Assembly: GCA_937873155.1 (NCBI GenBank)
Contig: CALMVZ010000011.1
Location: forward strand, 124,001 to 188,000
Direction: 5' to 3'
From: an uncultured Bacteroidota bacterium
Lineage (GTDB): Bacteria > Bacteroidota > Bacteroidia > B-17B0 > Aurantibacillaceae
DNA length: 64,000 nt
Shown: positions 44,284-53,586 of the stretch, one piece after another
Numbering within the stretch: position 1 is the first letter of the stretch
How the letters are laid out: each line of letters opens with the position of its first letter
Translations under genes and position numbers: made by a program
The notes under the pieces: model-generated
What the model was told of the DNA's origin: nothing
Databases searched by the model: none
What the model saw: the letters and a program-made list of their open reading frames with translations, nothing else

Positions 44284-47181
44284 ATGACTAAGTTTTTTTC
44301 TTTTCTATTTATATGTTGCACATTTTACAGTTTTTCCCAAACCGGAAAAATAACAGGCAAGATCATCGATGCAAAGACCGGTGAAACATTACCGGGTGCC
44401 ACCGCGGTTATTGAAGGCACAACAAAAGGTGCAAGCGCTGATTTCGATGGAAATTTTTCTTTGAATAACGTTCCTGCGGGTAAAATAAATATTATCTTCA
44501 GTTATATCTCGTACGACTCCAAGAAATTTACTGATGTAGAAGTAAAAGCAAATGATGTCACCAACATTAATGTACAATTAGAGCCTTCTTCCTCAACCAC
44601 TTTTTCGGAGGTAGTAATTGTAGTAGAGATGCTAAAAGAAAATAATGCCGCCTTAACCTTAATGCAGAAAAACAATATTAGTGTGAGCGATGGTATTTCC
44701 GCCGAAACCATTAAGCGCACTCCTGATAAAAGCACAAGTGATGTTTTAAAGCGCGTCAGCGGTGCCAGTATTCAGGATAATAAATTTGCTATTATCAGAG
44801 GTTTAAATGAGCGTTATAATATTGCTTATATAAACGGAGCGCCTCTGCCAAGCTCAGAAAGCGACCGTAAAGCATTTTCGTTTGACATTTTTCCATCTAA
44901 CATGTTAGATAATATTATTATTACCAAAACCGCAAGGCCCGATTTGCCCGGTGAGTTTGCCGGAGGTATTATTGAGATCAATACTAAAAGTATTCCCGAT
45001 AAAAATTTTATTTCACTTACAGCGGGTGCAGGTTACAATACAATTACAACCGGTAAAGAACAGGTTTATTACAAAGGCGGGAAAACAGATTGGTTGGGAA
45101 TTGACGACGGCACAAGAGCTTTGCCACCCGGAATTCCTGAATACGGGTCATTCTCTAATGATATTCATAAAAACGCGCAACTGGCTCAAGAAGTTAACAC
45201 GGGTGACTGGCGTATTTACAAAAGGAAATTTGATCCCAATACTTCCTTTCAAATTTCAGGAGGATATAATATAAAGCGTAAGGATCGCGATTTTTTTGGC
45301 ATTCTTGCGTCTGTATCTTATAATAAGACGAATAGTTATTTTACAACTAAACGAAACACTTACGATAATAGTCCTTCAATAGATATTCCTTCCTTGCAGG
45401 TAAGGGATTATTTAGATAAAACATATTCTGAACAAACTTTAGCCGGGGCTTTGCTTAATTTATCCTGTAAGTTAAATGAAAATCATTCGATAAGCTTAAA
45501 AAACTTATTGAGTGTGAATTCGGATGACAGAACAGTAAGGCGTGATGGTTCAACCAATTTAGCTGAAGCTAATCCAAGTATACTTAAATCACATACTTTC
45601 TTCTTTACAACAAACCGTATTTTTTCAAGCCAGCTTATTGGCGATCATTACTTACCTAAATCAAAGATAAAATTCACATGGATTGGATCTTATAGCGATG
45701 TAAAAAGAGAAATACCAAACTTAAGAAACATCATCTATACCCGCTTTAAAACTTTCAATGATCCAAGCGATCCATATCTGTTTGATACAGTTTATCAGGC
45801 AAACATGTCAGGCTCTGTTGTTGGCCCTGCTTACAGTGGAGGTATGTTTTGGTCGACTAACACCGAGTCTGTTAAAAGTTTTAAAGGCGACATATCAAGA
45901 TTATTTAAGATCAGTGAAAATTTTAAAACAGATATTAAAATCGGTGGCTTTGCACAAAAAAGAAACAGAAGTTTTAAATCGAGACAATTGGGTTATACAA
46001 CTTATGGTCAGGCCGGACAAGCTTATCAATTTAAAGATAGTCTGCTTTACCTTAGCGAAAATGAAATCTATTCGCAACAGAATATGGGAGCTTTGTATCC
46101 CGGAACACCTGGTGCTGGTGGATTTAAATTAAAAGATGCCACAAAAAATTCCGACAGGTATTTAGCATCCTCCACTTTAATAGCGGGATACTTAATGTTT
46201 AATTCCTCTTACAAAGAATGGGTTAGATTAGTTTTTGGCGCCCGTGTTGAAAGTTACAACCAAACCTTAAACGCAAAAAGAGATACCGGAGATACGCTCT
46301 CAACAGATACAACAGTTGTAGATATATTACCATCAGTTAATTTAATTTTTTCAATTACGCCAAAACAAAATATACGTTTAAGCTATTCGAAAACCATAAA
46401 CAGACCGGAATTCAGGGAGATTGCTCCATTTGCATTTTATGATTTCAATACACAATATGTTTTTCAGGGTAACGATACTATTCAAAGATCCATTATTCAT
46501 AATTACGATTTAAGATATGAATTGTTTCCCGGTCGCGGACAGTTAGCTTCTGCTTCTGTATTTTACAAACAATTTAAAAATCCAATCGAACAAGTTCTTT
46601 TAACCGGAAATGGGAACAATGATGAGTTAGCATATAGTAATGCGCTGGGTGCTACTAATTATGGTTTTGAAATTGAATACAGAGTTATTCCGGGAGCACT
46701 TTTAAAAATGGATTCCTGTAAGTTTCTAAATAATTTATCTCTGTTTACAAATTTTGCTTACGTAGTTTCTAAAGTAGATCTAAGCAATGTGAATGGTGCA
46801 GAAGATCGACCGCTACAAGGCCAATCTCCTTACGTAGTTAATGGTGGCGTTTCCTATATTGATAATGATTATGGATTTAGTATCAGTGCTGTTTACAATA
46901 GAGTTGGTCGCAGAATTTATTTTGTAGGGAATGTTAGAGAACCTCATTTATGGGAGGAGGGCCGGGATGTGCTGGATTTCCAATTCACTAAATCATTCTT
47001 AAAAAATAAATTGGATATACGTTTCACTATAAAAGACGCTTTGGCTAAAAAACAACAACAGTACTTTTATCAGAATAATGTCGCCGGAAAAAGCGAGAAA
47101 CTTGAAAAAGGAGTTGACGATATGATCTGGATAAATACATTTGGCACAACTTACTCGTTCCAATTGTCGTTTAGATTTTAG
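44284..47181 (+). CDS. TonB-dependent outer-membrane receptor
   Basis: 965 residues from the ATG at 44284; an earlier in-frame start at 44263 falls inside the -7 box. Signal peptide about 1-18. A carboxypeptidase-like sandwich follows (GKIIDAKTGETLPGATAVIEG, residues about 23-100). The plug starts with TPDKSTSDVLKRVSGASIQD and contains RGLNERYNIAYINGAPLP and the barrel entry PGEFAGGIIEINTKS. A 22-strand-type barrel ends in the aromatic residue F (TYSFQLSFRF). It imports a ligand with TonB energy. Context (Pit, OprP-type porin, phased operators) suggests a phosphate-containing ligand, but no substrate motif proves that. No SusD partner is adjacent. Confidence 0.92.
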   Translation: MTKFFSFLFICCTFYSFSQTGKITGKIIDAKTGETLPGATAVIEGTTKGASADFDGNFSLNNVPAGKINIIFSYISYDSKKFTDVEVKANDVTNINVQLEPSSSTTFSEVVIVVEMLKENNAALTLMQKNNISVSDGISAETIKRTPDKSTSDVLKRVSGASIQDNKFAIIRGLNERYNIAYINGAPLPSSESDRKAFSFDIFPSNMLDNIIITKTARPDLPGEFAGGIIEINTKSIPDKNFISLTAGAGYNTITTGKEQVYYKGGKTDWLGIDDGTRALPPGIPEYGSFSNDIHKNAQLAQEVNTGDWRIYKRKFDPNTSFQISGGYNIKRKDRDFFGILASVSYNKTNSYFTTKRNTYDNSPSIDIPSLQVRDYLDKTYSEQTLAGALLNLSCKLNENHSISLKNLLSVNSDDRTVRRDGSTNLAEANPSILKSHTFFFTTNRIFSSQLIGDHYLPKSKIKFTWIGSYSDVKREIPNLRNIIYTRFKTFNDPSDPYLFDTVYQANMSGSVVGPAYSGGMFWSTNTESVKSFKGDISRLFKISENFKTDIKIGGFAQKRNRSFKSRQLGYTTYGQAGQAYQFKDSLLYLSENEIYSQQNMGALYPGTPGAGGFKLKDATKNSDRYLASSTLIAGYLMFNSSYKEWVRLVFGARVESYNQTLNAKRDTGDTLSTDTTVVDILPSVNLIFSITPKQNIRLSYSKTINRPEFREIAPFAFYDFNTQYVFQGNDTIQRSIIHNYDLRYELFPGRGQLASASVFYKQFKNPIEQVLLTGNGNNDELAYSNALGATNYGFEIEYRVIPGALLKMDSCKFLNNLSLFTNFAYVVSKVDLSNVNGAEDRPLQGQSPYVVNGGVSYIDNDYGFSISAVYNRVGRRIYFVGNVREPHLWEEGRDVLDFQFTKSFLKNKLDIRFTIKDALAKKQQQYFYQNNVAGKSEKLEKGVDDMIWINTFGTTYSFQLSFRF

Positions 47182-47575
47182 CCCTATTTGCCTTTAATTT
47201 TATTAAAGTAGTGTGTAGAGAAGCCACTATTTCTATTCCGCGCTTTGCTGTATGTTTTAATTTTAATTCAGGATACTGATATTTCAATTCCTTATTGACA
47301 TTCTTATAATCCTTGTTAAACTCACATACATTATTGAACAATGCCTTTTTTAGTTTGCTTTTAAATATGTGGCTTTTTTTATACTCCTGCTTTAAAGTCT
47401 TTATGCAATCAGATAACTTAGGTTTAACTACGCTTAATTGAATCTTTTCCTCAGAAGCAATTTGTTTTAATGCTTTTGTAATAAGTGATTGCGATAAATA
47501 AGCAGACTCAATATAAAAATGTTGAGTATATGCCTTTTTGTTTTTTTCAATCAGTTCTTTGATGCTTAATGCCAT
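47171..47575 (-). CDS. Hypothetical protein, convergent with the TonB receptor gene
   Basis: 134 residues from the ATG at 47575 (an in-frame start at 47593 adds six residues). Lysine-rich and helical, without signal peptide (SIKELIEKNKKAYTQHFYIESAYLSQSLITKALKQ in pieces). The pattern of two long helices with EKNKK and a polar face faintly recalls HEPN-type helical bundles, but I see no RxxxxH motif. Its last 11 bases overlap the 3' end of the receptor gene. Probably a cytosolic gene that happens to lie within the cluster. Confidence 0.6.
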   Translation of the reverse strand: MALSIKELIEKNKKAYTQHFYIESAYLSQSLITKALKQIASEEKIQLSVVKPKLSDCIKTLKQEYKKSHIFKSKLKKALFNNVCEFNKDYKNVNKELKYQYPELKLKHTAKRGIEIVASLHTTLIKLKANRAKI

Positions 47576-47705
47576 AAAATTTTGTTTGTGCAAATATGTT
47601 AATTTATTTATATAGTAATTGTAAAATATAAGTTAATTAAATATTATGAATGTATTGTTTGCATCAATTTAATTATCCGAATTCAGTTGGTTTTATCCTT
47701 TCACG

Positions 47706-47782
47706 TAACCTCCACGTAATTTAAGAATAATCATTTACTAACCAGGTGTTAACCAGAAGATAAATTGTTTGAGATTACTTTG
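47706..47782 (+). promoter_or_regulatory. Six-fold phased operator array and -7 box of beta-helix gene 1
   Basis: TAA triplets begin at 47706, 47717, 47728, 47739, 47750 and 47761: six half-sites with a strict 11-bp period. The -7 box TTACTTTG is at 47775-47782, its TTTG starting 18 bases after the last half-site. The ATG follows 24 bases later. Confidence 0.8.
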
Positions 47783-47805
47783 TGGCAACTAAAAAAAATA
47801 AAATC

Positions 47806-49449
47806 ATGAAAAGAATTTACCAAACATTATTATTAGCATTATCGCTAGGTGCAGCAACAGCGCAAACTGCTTTCTGGACACCAACTACCTACAAAGGTGC
47901 ATTTGATTGCTCTACCAACATGTGGACTGACAATTGGACAAACTTTGATCCTCAGAACACAAACTATCCGGCTCCAACGATGACCGTTAGTTCAAACATT
48001 ACTTCAAACACAACTTGGGCGACAGGCCAAACTGTTTTCTTAAATGGTCAGATCTATGTAACAGGTAACTCTGTATTAACTATTCAGCCGGGTGTTGTTA
48101 TTCGTGGTTCTAGTTTAATTGCAGGTTCTAGTTTAATCATTACTAAAGGTTCACAAATACAGGCATTAGGTACAGCTTCTCAACCGATTGTTTTTACATC
48201 TGATAAAGCACCCGGTTCTCGTGGTGTTGGTGATTGGGGAGGAATTATTGTTTTAGGTCAGGCTACAAATAATCTACCGGGCGGACTTGGAAACATTGAA
48301 GGTTTACCAATTGGGTTTAACTCTGAACATGGCGGAACAAATGATAACGACAACTCAGGCACTTTAATGTATGTGAGAAATGAGTTTGGCGGATATCCGT
48401 ACCAGGTTAACAAAGAAATTAATGGTTTTACATTTGGTTCGGTCGGAAAAGGAACAACTATTCATCATTTACAATGCTCATTTAACAATGATGATGCATA
48501 CGAATGGTTTGGCGGTACTGCTGATGCGAAATATTTAGTTTCTTTCCGTGATCTGGATGATAATTTTGATTGTGATAATGGTTTCCGTGGAAATGTTCAA
48601 TTTGGTTTAATTGTACGCGATCCTTCTTTAGCTGATAATCCATCCATTTCAACATCTGAAGGTTTTGAGTGTGATAACGATGCCGGCGGGACTGCTGCAA
48701 CTCCAAAAACCGCACCAGTGTTTTCAAACATCACAGGAATCGGACCATATCGTGGAAGCTCAGCAACTTCTGTAGCTGCAGGTTTCCGTCGTGCGGCTCG
48801 CTTAAGAAGAAATTGTGAAGTGAAAATTTTCAACTCTGTTTTCACAGATTTTAAAAACGGTTTATTTGTTGATGGAACTGCTGCTGATGCTAATGCAGGA
48901 ACAGGGACTCTTAAATTCAGATTTAATGTTATTGCCACAACATCCGGTGTTACACCTAAAACTATTGAAACAACTACTGCTAACATAGTGGTTAACCCAA
49001 CATGGTTTGCGTCACAACCTAACGATTCATTAATTACCACTTCGGGCTTATTAGTTAATCCCTATAACTACACTGCCGGAGATTACCGCCCGGTTTGTAC
49101 AAACACATTATTGACAGGTGGCGCTAACTTCAGCGATCCTGCTTTTGTTGGCGGTGGAATTACCGGTGTTACAACTATTGATAACGCAATAAGAAATTCT
49201 GCGCTATTTCCAAATCCCGGTAGCAATGAAACAAACTTATTTATCTCTTCTGAAAGTTCGTTTGATCTAAGTGTGCAAATATTATCGGTTACAGGTCAAT
49301 TAATTGCCACACCCTATAACAAAACAACAATTAACGAAGGTTATAACAGTTTACCAATTAATACATCTGAATTATCAACAGGTATTTATTTTGTTTCTGT
49401 ACAATACGGTACAAAAAGAGAAACTATTAAGTTGGTGATTACAAAGTAA
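47806..49449 (+). CDS. T9SS-exported right-handed beta-helix-like surface protein, paralog 1
   Basis: 547 residues from the ATG at 47806; the GTG at 47782 lies in the -7 box. Signal peptide 1-20 (ends ATAQ). The mature protein has repeated short strands with N and G ladders (ILTIQPG-like VLTIQPGVVIRGSS; FTSDKAPGSRGVGDWGGIIVLGQ), typical of parallel beta helices. An acidic metal-binding-like stretch follows (FRDLDDNFDCDNGF; EGFECDNDAGGT). The last 80 residues are a T9SS type A tail (FPNPGSNE...GIYFVSVQY). Function unknown. About 80 percent or more of positions look identical to the next gene, so this is a tandem duplication. The shared operator suggests induction with phosphate uptake genes. 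Confidence 0.88.
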   Translation: MKRIYQTLLLALSLGAATAQTAFWTPTTYKGAFDCSTNMWTDNWTNFDPQNTNYPAPTMTVSSNITSNTTWATGQTVFLNGQIYVTGNSVLTIQPGVVIRGSSLIAGSSLIITKGSQIQALGTASQPIVFTSDKAPGSRGVGDWGGIIVLGQATNNLPGGLGNIEGLPIGFNSEHGGTNDNDNSGTLMYVRNEFGGYPYQVNKEINGFTFGSVGKGTTIHHLQCSFNNDDAYEWFGGTADAKYLVSFRDLDDNFDCDNGFRGNVQFGLIVRDPSLADNPSISTSEGFECDNDAGGTAATPKTAPVFSNITGIGPYRGSSATSVAAGFRRAARLRRNCEVKIFNSVFTDFKNGLFVDGTAADANAGTGTLKFRFNVIATTSGVTPKTIETTTANIVVNPTWFASQPNDSLITTSGLLVNPYNYTAGDYRPVCTNTLLTGGANFSDPAFVGGGITGVTTIDNAIRNSALFPNPGSNETNLFISSESSFDLSVQILSVTGQLIATPYNKTTINEGYNSLPINTSELSTGIYFVSVQYGTKRETIKLVITK

Positions 49450-49462
49450 ATTAACTGATTTA

Positions 49463-49491
49463 AAAAGCCCGTTGAATTCAACGGGCTTTTA
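49463..49491 (+). terminator. Terminator after beta-helix gene 1
   Basis: AAAAGCCCGTTGAA (49463-49476) pairs perfectly with TTCAACGGGCTTTT (49477-49490), followed by ATT. Confidence 0.9.
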
Positions 49492-49568
49492 TTCCTTCAT
49501 TTCAAAAAGTAAATTTTTCACTTATGTAACTATTAAACCTTTTATTTCAGCGTACCGGGATGTTTTGT

Positions 49569-49645
49569 TAATGTTCTCTTAATTTAAGGGTAATTATTTA
49601 CTAACAAACTCTTAATCTAAAGCTAAACATTGTGAGGTTACTTTG
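49569..49645 (+). promoter_or_regulatory. Six-fold phased operator array and -7 box of beta-helix gene 2
   Basis: TAA triplets begin at 49569, 49580, 49591, 49602, 49613 and 49624, exactly 11 apart. The -7 box TTACTTTG (49638-49645) has TTTG 18 bases after the last, the same geometry as the first paralog. The ATG at 49666 follows 20 bases later. Confidence 0.8.
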
Positions 49646-49665
49646 CTTAAATAAAACTTAAAATC

Positions 49666-51324
49666 ATGACGAAAATTTACACATCATTACTGCTTTTTAC
49701 CCTTTGGTTATCCAATGGGTCGGCCCAAACAGCTTTTTGGAATACAACTACGTACAAAGGTGCATTTGATTGCACTGCACCTATGTGGACGGACAACTGG
49801 ACAAATTGGGATCCCCAGAACACAAACTATCCAGCACCAACTATGACTGTGAGTGCTAACATCACAACAAACACAACATGGGCAACAGGTCAAACTATTT
49901 TATTAAATGGACAGATCTATGTTACTAATAATGCTATTCTGACTATTCAGCCCGGAGTTATTGTAAGGGGTTCAAGCATGGTGGCAGGTTCAAGTTTAAT
50001 TATTACAAAAGGTTCACAAATTGATGCGCAGGGAAATGCGTTAAATCCTATTGTGTTTACATCTGATAAAGCTGCCGGCTCCCGAGGCGTGGGTGATTGG
50101 GGCGGAATCATTTTGTTAGGCGACGCTACTAATAATTTACCCGGCGGACTTGGAAACATTGAAGGTTTGCCAATTGGTTTAACTTCTGAACACGGCGGAA
50201 CTAACGACAATGATAATTCGGGAACACTTGCTTACGTTAGAAATGAATTCGGAGGATATCCTTATCAAGTTAATAAAGAAATTAATGCTTTCACTTTTGG
50301 TTCGGTGGGAAAAGGAACATCTATTCATCATTTACAAAGTTCATTTAATAATGATGATGCTTTCGAATGGTTTGGCGGAACAGTTGATGCAAGGTACCTG
50401 GTTTCATTCCGCGATCTGGATGACAATTTTGATTGTGATAATGGATTCAGGGGCAATGTTCAGTTTGGTTTAATTGTACGAGATCCCACTTTAGCTGACA
50501 ACCCAAGCATATCAACTTCTGAGGGATTTGAATGTGATAATGATGCAGGAGGAACAGCGGCTACACCACAAACCCAGGCTGTGTTTTCGAATATAACTGC
50601 TATTGGACCTTATCGCGGAAGTTCTGCAACATCAATTGCTTCCGGTTTTAGAAGAGCGCTTCGTTTACGAAGAAATGTGGGTCTTCGCGTTTTCAATTCT
50701 ATTTTCATGGACTTTAAAAACGGTTTGTTTGTAGATGGAACTGCTTGTGACGCAAATGCAGGAAATGGTATACTTAAATTTAAATACAATGTTATAGCAA
50801 CCACATCCGGCGTTACCCCTAAAACCATTGAAACAACAACTGCTAATACAATAGTAAATCCAACTTGGTTCTCATCTCAGCCAAATGATTCTTTAACTAC
50901 AACATCAGGATTATTGATGATCCCTTATGGTTCAACTAATAATTATACGAATCCTGATTATCGTCCGGTTTGTACAAACACTTTAATTAACGGTGGTGCT
51001 GATTTTACAGATGGTGCATTTCTGGCAGGAGGAATAATCGGAATAAATGAAATTGAAAATAACATTAGTCACGTTTTAGTATATCCTAATCCGGGCACAA
51101 ACAATGTTACGGTCTCAATAAACAGTCATACGAATACAAAAATTAACATGGCTGTTTACAATTCAATCGGACAGCTCATCGATGACTCTTATTTGAATAT
51201 AAATGTTGAAGCAGGAAGTAATGAATTACAAATTAATACAACACAACTAACGGGTGGTTTATATTTTATTAACATTCAAAATGGCATTAAAACAGAAACT
51301 GTAAAGTTGGTTGTAAACAAATAA
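49666..51324 (+). CDS. T9SS-exported right-handed beta-helix-like surface protein, paralog 2
   Basis: 552 residues. Signal peptide about 1-21 (ends GSAQT). It is collinear with the preceding paralog over the whole helix region, including GVGDWGGIILLGDATNNLPGG and the acidic stretch FRDLDDNFDCDNGF. Divergence concentrates in the T9SS tail (VYPNPGTNN...GLYFINIQ) and near residue 430, where this copy has a short insertion (GSTNNYTN). Its own operator and terminator make it a separate unit. The strong conservation of the acidic loops suggests a bound cation, perhaps for phosphate or polyanion capture; that is inference only. Confidence 0.88.
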   Translation: MTKIYTSLLLFTLWLSNGSAQTAFWNTTTYKGAFDCTAPMWTDNWTNWDPQNTNYPAPTMTVSANITTNTTWATGQTILLNGQIYVTNNAILTIQPGVIVRGSSMVAGSSLIITKGSQIDAQGNALNPIVFTSDKAAGSRGVGDWGGIILLGDATNNLPGGLGNIEGLPIGLTSEHGGTNDNDNSGTLAYVRNEFGGYPYQVNKEINAFTFGSVGKGTSIHHLQSSFNNDDAFEWFGGTVDARYLVSFRDLDDNFDCDNGFRGNVQFGLIVRDPTLADNPSISTSEGFECDNDAGGTAATPQTQAVFSNITAIGPYRGSSATSIASGFRRALRLRRNVGLRVFNSIFMDFKNGLFVDGTACDANAGNGILKFKYNVIATTSGVTPKTIETTTANTIVNPTWFSSQPNDSLTTTSGLLMIPYGSTNNYTNPDYRPVCTNTLINGGADFTDGAFLAGGIIGINEIENNISHVLVYPNPGTNNVTVSINSHTNTKINMAVYNSIGQLIDDSYLNINVEAGSNELQINTTQLTGGLYFINIQNGIKTETVKLVVNK

Positions 51325-51342
51325 AATTAAATATCGCTATTT

Positions 51343-51374
51343 AAAAGCCTGTTTAAAAGTAACAGGCTTTTTTT
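51343..51374 (+). terminator. Terminator hairpin directly ahead of the next gene
   Basis: AAAAGCCTGTT (51343-51353) pairs with AACAGGCTTTT (51361-51371), followed by TTT. It ends eight bases before the ATG at 51383, leaving no room for a promoter, so the downstream gene needs read-through or an internal promoter. Confidence 0.85.
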
Positions 51375-51382
51375 AGAAAAAA

Positions 51383-52051
51383 ATGCCATATTCTGCCATC
51401 ATATACTCCGTTAACAATTCTAATTCTGAATTTTACAGGAAAAGTTTAACTAAGCTTACACTTAAGGTTACTAATGTGTATGCTTATGATGACTTTGAAC
51501 GGTTCGTGAAGAATGAAGTATTCGATATCCTGGTGGTTGATCTTGAATTAGATAATACCGATGCCATCACTGTTATAAAAGAGATCAAATCTTTATCCCT
51601 AAAACATCCGCTTCGAATAATTGTTTGTTCAAATAAAGCCGATGACTTTATTCAGATCAGCGCTTTTAATTCAGGTGCCGATGATTTTGTTGATCTTCCT
51701 GTTAACCCAACCGTTTTCGAATCGAAGATCAAGGCTTTGATGAAAAGGATGGAACCTGAAAATGCAGAAAAAGAGAATGGCTACATCTATATTGATCACG
51801 AACGCTATAAGATCATGATAGGTAAAAATGCTTACTCGTTACCAAGATTAGAATTCAGGATGGTGACACTTTTATTCTCGAACCCGAATAAAATATTTTC
51901 GAAAGATGAGATTGCTTCTGAGATCTGGCACAATAAAGATATCTCGTCCAAACGCACAATTGATATTCATATCCGCAACATCCGCCGCGAATTAGGTGAT
52001 GACATCATTAAAACTTACCGCGGACTCGGTTATTGCATAAAGACACCTTAG
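51383..52051 (+). CDS. OmpR-type regulator with degenerate receiver domain
   Basis: 222 residues. The receiver fold is recognisable (FDILVVDLELDNTD with D53; NSGADDFVDLPVNP). However, the acidic pair that binds magnesium is N11-N12 instead of D-D, and the invariant lysine is L105. Only D53 and S83 remain. Phosphorylation as in normal receivers is therefore unlikely. The winged-helix domain (about 125-222) is intact (RTIDIHIRNIRRELG; KTYRGLGYCIKTP). It lies three bases before a Pit permease gene, so it is co-transcribed. It may act as a phosphorylation-independent or partner-controlled regulator of the phosphate genes. Confidence 0.85.
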   Translation: MPYSAIIYSVNNSNSEFYRKSLTKLTLKVTNVYAYDDFERFVKNEVFDILVVDLELDNTDAITVIKEIKSLSLKHPLRIIVCSNKADDFIQISAFNSGADDFVDLPVNPTVFESKIKALMKRMEPENAEKENGYIYIDHERYKIMIGKNAYSLPRLEFRMVTLLFSNPNKIFSKDEIASEIWHNKDISSKRTIDIHIRNIRRELGDDIIKTYRGLGYCIKTP

Positions 52052-52054
52052 TAA

Positions 52055-53455
52055 ATGTTTGGTTTAAGCACGGGCATATTTTTACTCCTCGTTTTCTGCC
52101 TGTTACTGGCCTGCATCTTCGAATTCATTAATGGTTTCCATGATACGGCAAATGCTGTTGCCACCGTCATTTACACCAATACTTTAAAACCAACTATTGC
52201 TGTCGTATGGAGCGGGATCTGGAATTTTATTGGCGTGAACATAGGTGGTATTGCAGTTGCAATGGGTATTGTGAATTTATTACCGGTCGAATTATTAGTG
52301 GATCAAAGTCTGCCACATGGTTTGGCAATGGTGTTTGCTTTATTACTAAGCGCCATCACCTGGAATTTCGGAACATGGTTTGTAGGATTACCTGCTTCCA
52401 GCTCACATGCTTTGATCGGTTCTATTATAGGTATCGGTTTAGCTTATAATTTTATCCCCCACTCTGAAGGTGCTGCTGTTAATTGGGGGAAAGCACAAGA
52501 GATAGGTTTGTCACTTTTAATTTCACCCTTCTTTGGTTTTGCGGCTGCAGTTGCTGTGATGTATCTTTTTAAACGCGTGATAAAGAATGAAGAGATCTAT
52601 AAAGAACCAATTCCCGGAAAAACTCCGCCTTTATGGATACGCAGTATATTAATTGCAACCTGTTCGCTGGTGAGTTTAGGTCATGGCAGTAACGACGGAC
52701 AAAAAGGTGTCGGGTTAATTATGCTGATCCTGATCGGTATTTTACCTGCGCAATTTTCGTTGGATACTTCTTATGAAATTGAAAGGTCTTACAAAAATAT
52801 TGTTATTGTAAATGACCTGATCTCAAAAACTGATCTCTCAAAATTATCTTTTACTGAGATGGCTTTATTGACCAATATAAAAAACAATTGCACTGAGGCT
52901 GAAGCGATATTGAATTCAAAGATCAAAGTGAACGAGATCCCGCTTGAACAACGTTTTGTGATCAGAAAAAACGTTTTAATGATCTCTAAAAATTCCAGGG
53001 TATTGATCGACAAAGGAAATCTAACGGTCTCAAAGAACGATCTGGATACATTGAACACATCATTAAAAGAAATAAAAAGTGTTACCGATTACGCGCCTAA
53101 GTGGGTAACTATTATGATCGCCATTTCGCTTGGATTAGGAACTATGATAGGCTGGAAACGGATCGTGAAAACCGTTGGAGAAAAAATTGGCAAGCAACAT
53201 ATGAGTTACGCACAAGGCGCCAGTGCTGAAATTGTTGCAGCAATTACAGTTGGTCTGTCCTCTTTCAAAGGGTTACCGGTTTCAACAACACATGTATTGT
53301 CATCCGGTATTGCCGGAACAATGGTTGCCAAAAAAGGATTGAAGAATTTACAGAAGAAAACTATCAGGAATATTTTACTGGCTTGGGTATTGACACTTCC
53401 CGTAACAATACTTTTATCAGGCGGATTGTTTCTCCTTTTTAGGGCACTCTTTTAA
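52055..53455 (+). CDS. Pit-family inorganic phosphate permease, copy 1
   Basis: 466 residues, about ten membrane helices. The two inverted signature repeats are present: GFHDTANAVATVIYTN near residue 27 and GASAEIVAAITVGLSSFKGLPVSTTH (in part) near residue 388. A hydrophilic loop of about 110 residues (about 238-348) splits the two halves. The family imports phosphate, usually as a metal-phosphate complex, driven by protons or sodium. It shares a transcript with the degenerate regulator upstream. A second copy lies beyond the porin gene. Confidence 0.93.
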   Translation: MFGLSTGIFLLLVFCLLLACIFEFINGFHDTANAVATVIYTNTLKPTIAVVWSGIWNFIGVNIGGIAVAMGIVNLLPVELLVDQSLPHGLAMVFALLLSAITWNFGTWFVGLPASSSHALIGSIIGIGLAYNFIPHSEGAAVNWGKAQEIGLSLLISPFFGFAAAVAVMYLFKRVIKNEEIYKEPIPGKTPPLWIRSILIATCSLVSLGHGSNDGQKGVGLIMLILIGILPAQFSLDTSYEIERSYKNIVIVNDLISKTDLSKLSFTEMALLTNIKNNCTEAEAILNSKIKVNEIPLEQRFVIRKNVLMISKNSRVLIDKGNLTVSKNDLDTLNTSLKEIKSVTDYAPKWVTIMIAISLGLGTMIGWKRIVKTVGEKIGKQHMSYAQGASAEIVAAITVGLSSFKGLPVSTTHVLSSGIAGTMVAKKGLKNLQKKTIRNILLAWVLTLPVTILLSGGLFLLFRALF

Positions 53456-53488
53456 ATATTTAACCTATTCTTCTTAAAACCAATTGAT

Positions 53489-53563
53489 TAACCTTAAATT
53501 TACTTTGATAACCTTTTCTTAACATTAAGCTTACATTTTGTTGACTTTACGCTGTTTTCTTTG
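53489..53563 (+). promoter_or_regulatory. Phased operator array and -7 box of the porin gene
   Basis: TAAC, TAAC, TTAC and TGAC start at 53509, 53520, 53531 and 53542 (period 11). A further pair, TAAC and TTAC, starts at 53489 and 53500. The -7 box TTTCTTTG (53556-53563) has TTTG 18 bases after the last half-site. Confidence 0.75.
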
Positions 53564-53586
53564 CGTACAATTAACATTAAGTTTAC

